DNA from: Acidimicrobiales bacterium
GTDB lineage: Bacteria; Actinomycetota; Acidimicrobiia; Acidimicrobiales; RAAP-2
Reading direction: 5' to 3'
DNA length: 6,816 nucleotides
Assembly (NCBI GenBank): GCA_017883105.1
Contig: JADGOF010000120.1
Location: forward strand, 1 to 6,816
The notes under the pieces were generated by a model. It saw only the letters and a list, made by a program, of their open reading frames with translations, did not search any database and was not told the origin of the DNA. Position numbers and translations under genes: made by a program. Shown in pieces: positions 5,053 to 6,816 of the stretch; the first letter of the stretch is position 1, and each line of letters begins with the position of its first letter.

Positions 5053-6369
5053 ATGGAGGCGTATCTCTACGGGTATCCGCTCGTCTACGACCTGAAGGAG
5101 ACCGCAGCCATCGTCAAGGGGGGTGGTTCGCTGCCCCTCACATCGCCCTACAACCACTTCGCCCGGGCCCGGGCCCTCCTCGGACCCGAGACGAAGTTCG
5201 TGACCCCCAACAACGACACTCTCTACATCGTGGCGGGTTGCGATCTGAGTTCGGGGCCTCTGGTGCTCCACGTGCCGGACACCGCGGAGCGCTACTACGT
5301 GCTGCAGTTCGTCGATGCCTGGACGAACAACTTCGCCTACATCGGCAGGAGGAGCACCGGTACGGCAGAAGCAACCTATCTCCTCGCGCCGGCCGACTAC
5401 CGGGGCACGGTCCCCGAAGGCATGACGGTGGTTCGTGCGCCGACCCTGGTGTTCACCATCGTGGGGCGGGTGCAGGTCAACGGAGCCAATGATCTCCCCG
5501 CGGTCCACGCCGTTCAGGACGGGTTCTCCCTGACGCCCCTCGCCGTCCATCAAGGGGGATCGACCCCGCCGCCGGGGGCGGGCATCCCGGCCGGCGACAC
5601 CCGGGTATCCGGTGATCTGCAGTGGTGGGAGCAGCTCCGGGTGTGTGTGGCGGCATTCCCCCCGCCGGTGGGTGACGCCGGGTACCTGGCTCTACTGGAC
5701 GAGCTCGGGGTGACGGCCAGGGAGTCTCCCTTTGTCGACCCCGACCCCGACCTTGCCCGATTGCTGGTGGAGGGGGCGAAGGCCGGCCAGGGGCTCATCG
5801 AGGCGCTGATCAAGATTGCTGCGCCCCCGGTGAACGGCTGGACGGACACCATGCACCTCTTCGACTACAACCTGGACTTCTTTGAGGTGGGCACCATCGA
5901 CGCACTGGACTGGAAGATCGCCGACCGCTCCAAGGCCTACGCCACGCGCGCTGCGGTGGCGCGGGCCGGGTTGTGGGGCAATCACGGATACGAAGCTGAC
6001 TACCGGCTTGTCTATGTGGATGCCGACGGACAGCAGCTCGACGGCTCGCGCCGTTACGAGCTCCGTCTCGACCGGCTCCCCCCGGTCGACGCCTTCTGGT
6101 CGTTGACCATGTACGACGTCCCGGAGTTCCATTTGGTTGAGAACCCGATCGACCGGTACCTCATCGGCAGCAGCACGCCCGATCTCACCTTCGCCGATGA
6201 CGGTTCGCTCACCATCTACCTGCAGGCCGCTTCTCCGGGGGCCGGGAAGGAGTCCAACTGGTTACCGGCGTCGGCTGGCGACTTCCGGCCGGTGATGCGG
6301 CTGTACCAACCCGGTAACGAGGTGCTGGCCGGGAAGTACGACCTGCCGCCCATCCGGCGGGTCGGCTGA
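5053..6369 (+). CDS. DUF1254/DUF1214 domain-containing protein (start disrupted)
   Basis: 438 residues from ATG 5053. N-terminal DUF1254 domain (about 1-165): EAYLYGYPLVY (2-12), TPNNDTLY (51-58) and YYVLQFVDAWTNNFAYIGRR (81-100). C-terminal DUF1214 domain (about 315-430): SRRYELRLDRLPPVDAFWSL, then MYD, LVENPIDRYLIGS, DGSLTIYLQ, and finally GKESNWLPASAGDFRPVMRL followed by YQPG, a very typical ending. No signal peptide is seen with either start, so a cytoplasmic product is expected. The biochemical role of this two-domain family is not established. An upstream start at 5008 has a better ribosome-binding site but runs into TAA at 5044, so this gene is either expressed by re-initiation, weakly expressed, or recently damaged. 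The body of the gene is intact with no frameshift, which suggests the lesion is recent, tolerated, or an error in the sequence. Stop TGA; converges on a small minus-strand gene with a 4-base gap. Confidence 0.85.
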   Translation: MEAYLYGYPLVYDLKETAAIVKGGGSLPLTSPYNHFARARALLGPETKFVTPNNDTLYIVAGCDLSSGPLVLHVPDTAERYYVLQFVDAWTNNFAYIGRRSTGTAEATYLLAPADYRGTVPEGMTVVRAPTLVFTIVGRVQVNGANDLPAVHAVQDGFSLTPLAVHQGGSTPPPGAGIPAGDTRVSGDLQWWEQLRVCVAAFPPPVGDAGYLALLDELGVTARESPFVDPDPDLARLLVEGAKAGQGLIEALIKIAAPPVNGWTDTMHLFDYNLDFFEVGTIDALDWKIADRSKAYATRAAVARAGLWGNHGYEADYRLVYVDADGQQLDGSRRYELRLDRLPPVDAFWSLTMYDVPEFHLVENPIDRYLIGSSTPDLTFADDGSLTIYLQAASPGAGKESNWLPASAGDFRPVMRLYQPGNEVLAGKYDLPPIRRVG

Positions 6370-6373
6370 GTGA

Positions 6374-6592
6374 CTAGGACCAGGCAGACTTCGGACGCTT
6401 GGCTGACCGGACTGATGCCGATGGCACGTTGCGATAGATGCCTTCCTTTTTGTCGACAAACACAGGTACGTCTCGAGCGATCTCCCAACCCGGTTCACCC
6501 AGCGCGTTGAGGTGCGTAACCCAGCCCTCCAGTGTCGTTTCACGGTTGGTTCCGTAGACCTTTTCGACTTGCCGGTACTACCAGGTGGTCAT
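6374..6592 (-). pseudogene. Small DUF4177-like gene interrupted by TAG at codon 5
   Basis: Reading minus from ATG 6592: MTTW, TAG (6580-6578), then an open frame of 67 residues ending at TAG 6376-6374. Counting the TAG as position 5, YRQVEKVYG (6-14), LEGWVTHLNALGEPGWEI (21-38) and VFVDKKEGIYRNV (44-56) match the small DUF4177 pattern, in which an N-terminal WEY strand is followed by a helix ending LNxLGxxGWE. Family members start roughly M-x-x-WEY, so the TAG stands where Glu is expected (GAG to TAG, one base). There is no ATG, GTG or TTG soon after the TAG (first GTG at 6463), so no full domain can be made without readthrough. The C-terminal tail is Lys/Arg/Ser-rich. Function of the family is unknown. 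Ends 4 bases from the stop of the convergent DUF1254/DUF1214 gene. Confidence 0.7.
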
Positions 6593-6598
6593 CGTATG

Positions 6599-6627
6599 AG
6601 GCTACCGCTGCCGCCGGAGCCAACCAA
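6599..6627 (-). promoter_or_regulatory. Predicted leaderless-type promoter of the DUF4177-like gene
   Basis: On the minus strand TTGGTT (6627-6622), a 17-base spacer and TAGCCT (6604-6599, fits TANNNT) lie so that the -10 ends 6 bases before ATG 6592. This is the same geometry as at the SDR gene at 993. It supports ATG 6592 as the genuine start and so the view that the TAG four codons later interrupts a real gene. Pattern-based inference. Confidence 0.4.
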
Positions 6628-6688
6628 GAGACAACCTCCTCGTGTCGGCCCACCGGGACGCAAACAAAGCAAGTGAGCGAGCTACCAC

Positions 6689-6708
6689 GGGCCGGCGTGA
6701 GCCGGGCC
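6689..6708 (+). repeat. Strong GC hairpin with GTGA loop
   Basis: GGGCCGGC (6689-6696), GTGA, GCCGGGCC (6701-6708) pair in 7 of 8 positions with one G-G mismatch. Read on the plus strand the loop is GUGA, a stable GNRA tetraloop. Only TTAAAG follows, so it is not a convincing intrinsic terminator in either direction. It might be a structured leader for a gene starting near 6738, or chance in GC-rich DNA. Confidence 0.4.
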
Positions 6709-6709
6709 T

Positions 6710-6816
6710 TAAAGACCTTCGTGTAATACCGCGCGGGATGTCTGCCATGCCGCCGCCAGGTTCGGGCTGGGGATTCGTGGGTACGGGGTTGGCGGGGTAT
6801 TCGGCGAAAGTCTTTA
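6710..6816. repeat. Imperfect 25-base inverted repeat reaching the window end
   Basis: The plus-strand arm 6710-6734 begins TAAAGACCTTCG; the minus-strand arm 6816-6792 begins TAAAGACTTTCG. The first 12 bases agree at 11 positions, then after three differences AATACC and CGC agree again, giving 20 of 25 overall. The 57-base interval is not recognised. Outer flanks of the right arm are cut by the window, so the repeat may be longer. Could be ends of a small non-autonomous element, paired operator sites, or coincidence. Confidence 0.4.

Larger units (their letters stand above)
6593..6816. other. Right-hand region without a certain gene; hairpin and inverted repeat
   Basis: No recognisable gene. 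On the plus strand an ATG at 6738 opens a frame to the window end (begins MSAMPPPGSGWGFVG, 26 codons seen); it could be the start of a divergent gene but has no clear ribosome-binding site. The complementary minus frame (6814 to 6605) is also open and Pro-rich at its start. Both share the same third positions, so base composition cannot choose between them. A perfect AGGAGG lies on the minus strand at 6640-6635. Lower third-position G/C than in the flanking genes favours a largely non-coding stretch. Confidence 0.35.

Noticed and set aside
4219..5553. 444-codon minus-strand open frame opposite the TetR and DUF1254 genes
   Set aside because: Composition is that of an antisense shadow; the plus strand carries HTH and DUF1254 motifs in the same place.
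6449..6460. Perfect 12-base palindrome TTTGTCGACAAA as a binding site
   Set aside because: It lies inside the DUF4177-like frame, where it encodes Phe-Val-Asp-Lys in a conserved-looking stretch; coding constraint is enough explanation.
6532..6726. 64-codon plus-strand open frame as a gene
   Set aside because: Ser/Thr/Arg-rich translation without motifs; overlaps the better supported DUF4177-like frame on the minus strand.
6605..6816. tRNA or known riboswitch in the right-hand region
   Set aside because: A GGTTCG-like stretch near 6759 suggested a T arm, but no acceptor, D or anticodon arms pair around it, and no conserved riboswitch core was recognised.

Overview
The window is GC-rich DNA with strong G/C preference at third codon positions, actinobacterial -10 boxes of the TANNNT type, and several genes whose start codon lies 6-8 bases after such a box, as expected for leaderless mRNAs. 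Together with the gene content (amidohydrolase-2 family, several SDR oxidoreductases, a diaminopentanoate-dehydrogenase-like protein, a SnoaL-like protein, a TetR regulator, DUF1254/DUF1214) this suggests a soil or aquatic actinobacterium of the mycobacterial or acidimicrobial kind. That placement is inference; nothing here fixes the genus. No rRNA, tRNA, CRISPR array or insertion sequence was recognised.

Layout. 1-873 (+): amidohydrolase-fold protein whose first codons lie outside the window. 993-1748 (+): SDR oxidoreductase with its own leaderless-type promoter. It converges, with a 10-base gap, on a three-gene minus-strand operon that reads leftward from 4187: an SDR (4187-3408), a diaminopentanoate-dehydrogenase-like enzyme (3411-2332, joined by an ATGA overlap) and a SnoaL/NTF2-like protein (2250-1759). 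A TetR repressor gene (4249-4887, +) is divergent from this operon. The short gap between them holds a perfect inverted repeat, TTGACA-N6-TGTCAA, whose two arms are also the -35 boxes of the two overlapping divergent promoters. One repressor bound there could shut off both.

5008-6369 (+) encodes a DUF1254/DUF1214 protein. Its best start (ATG 5008 with a good ribosome-binding site) is followed by an in-frame TAA at codon 13, so an intact product could only come from re-initiation at ATG 5053 or from readthrough. Four bases past its stop, on the minus strand, lies a small DUF4177-like gene (6592-6374) that is easy to miss: it has a leaderless-type promoter but an in-frame TAG at codon 5, where relatives are expected to carry Glu. 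Two neighbouring genes with an early in-frame stop, each explicable as one Glu-codon change (the Glu is only one of several options for the TAA), is the oddest signal in the window.

Functionally, the left two thirds look like a small TetR-controlled catabolic island for an unidentified carbonyl/alcohol-containing substrate: two SDR dehydrogenases, a Rossmann oxidoreductase, a SnoaL-fold protein and an amidohydrolase-fold protein. The substrate cannot be read from the sequence. The last ~220 bases hold no certain gene but contain a GNRA-looped hairpin and an imperfect 25-base inverted repeat.
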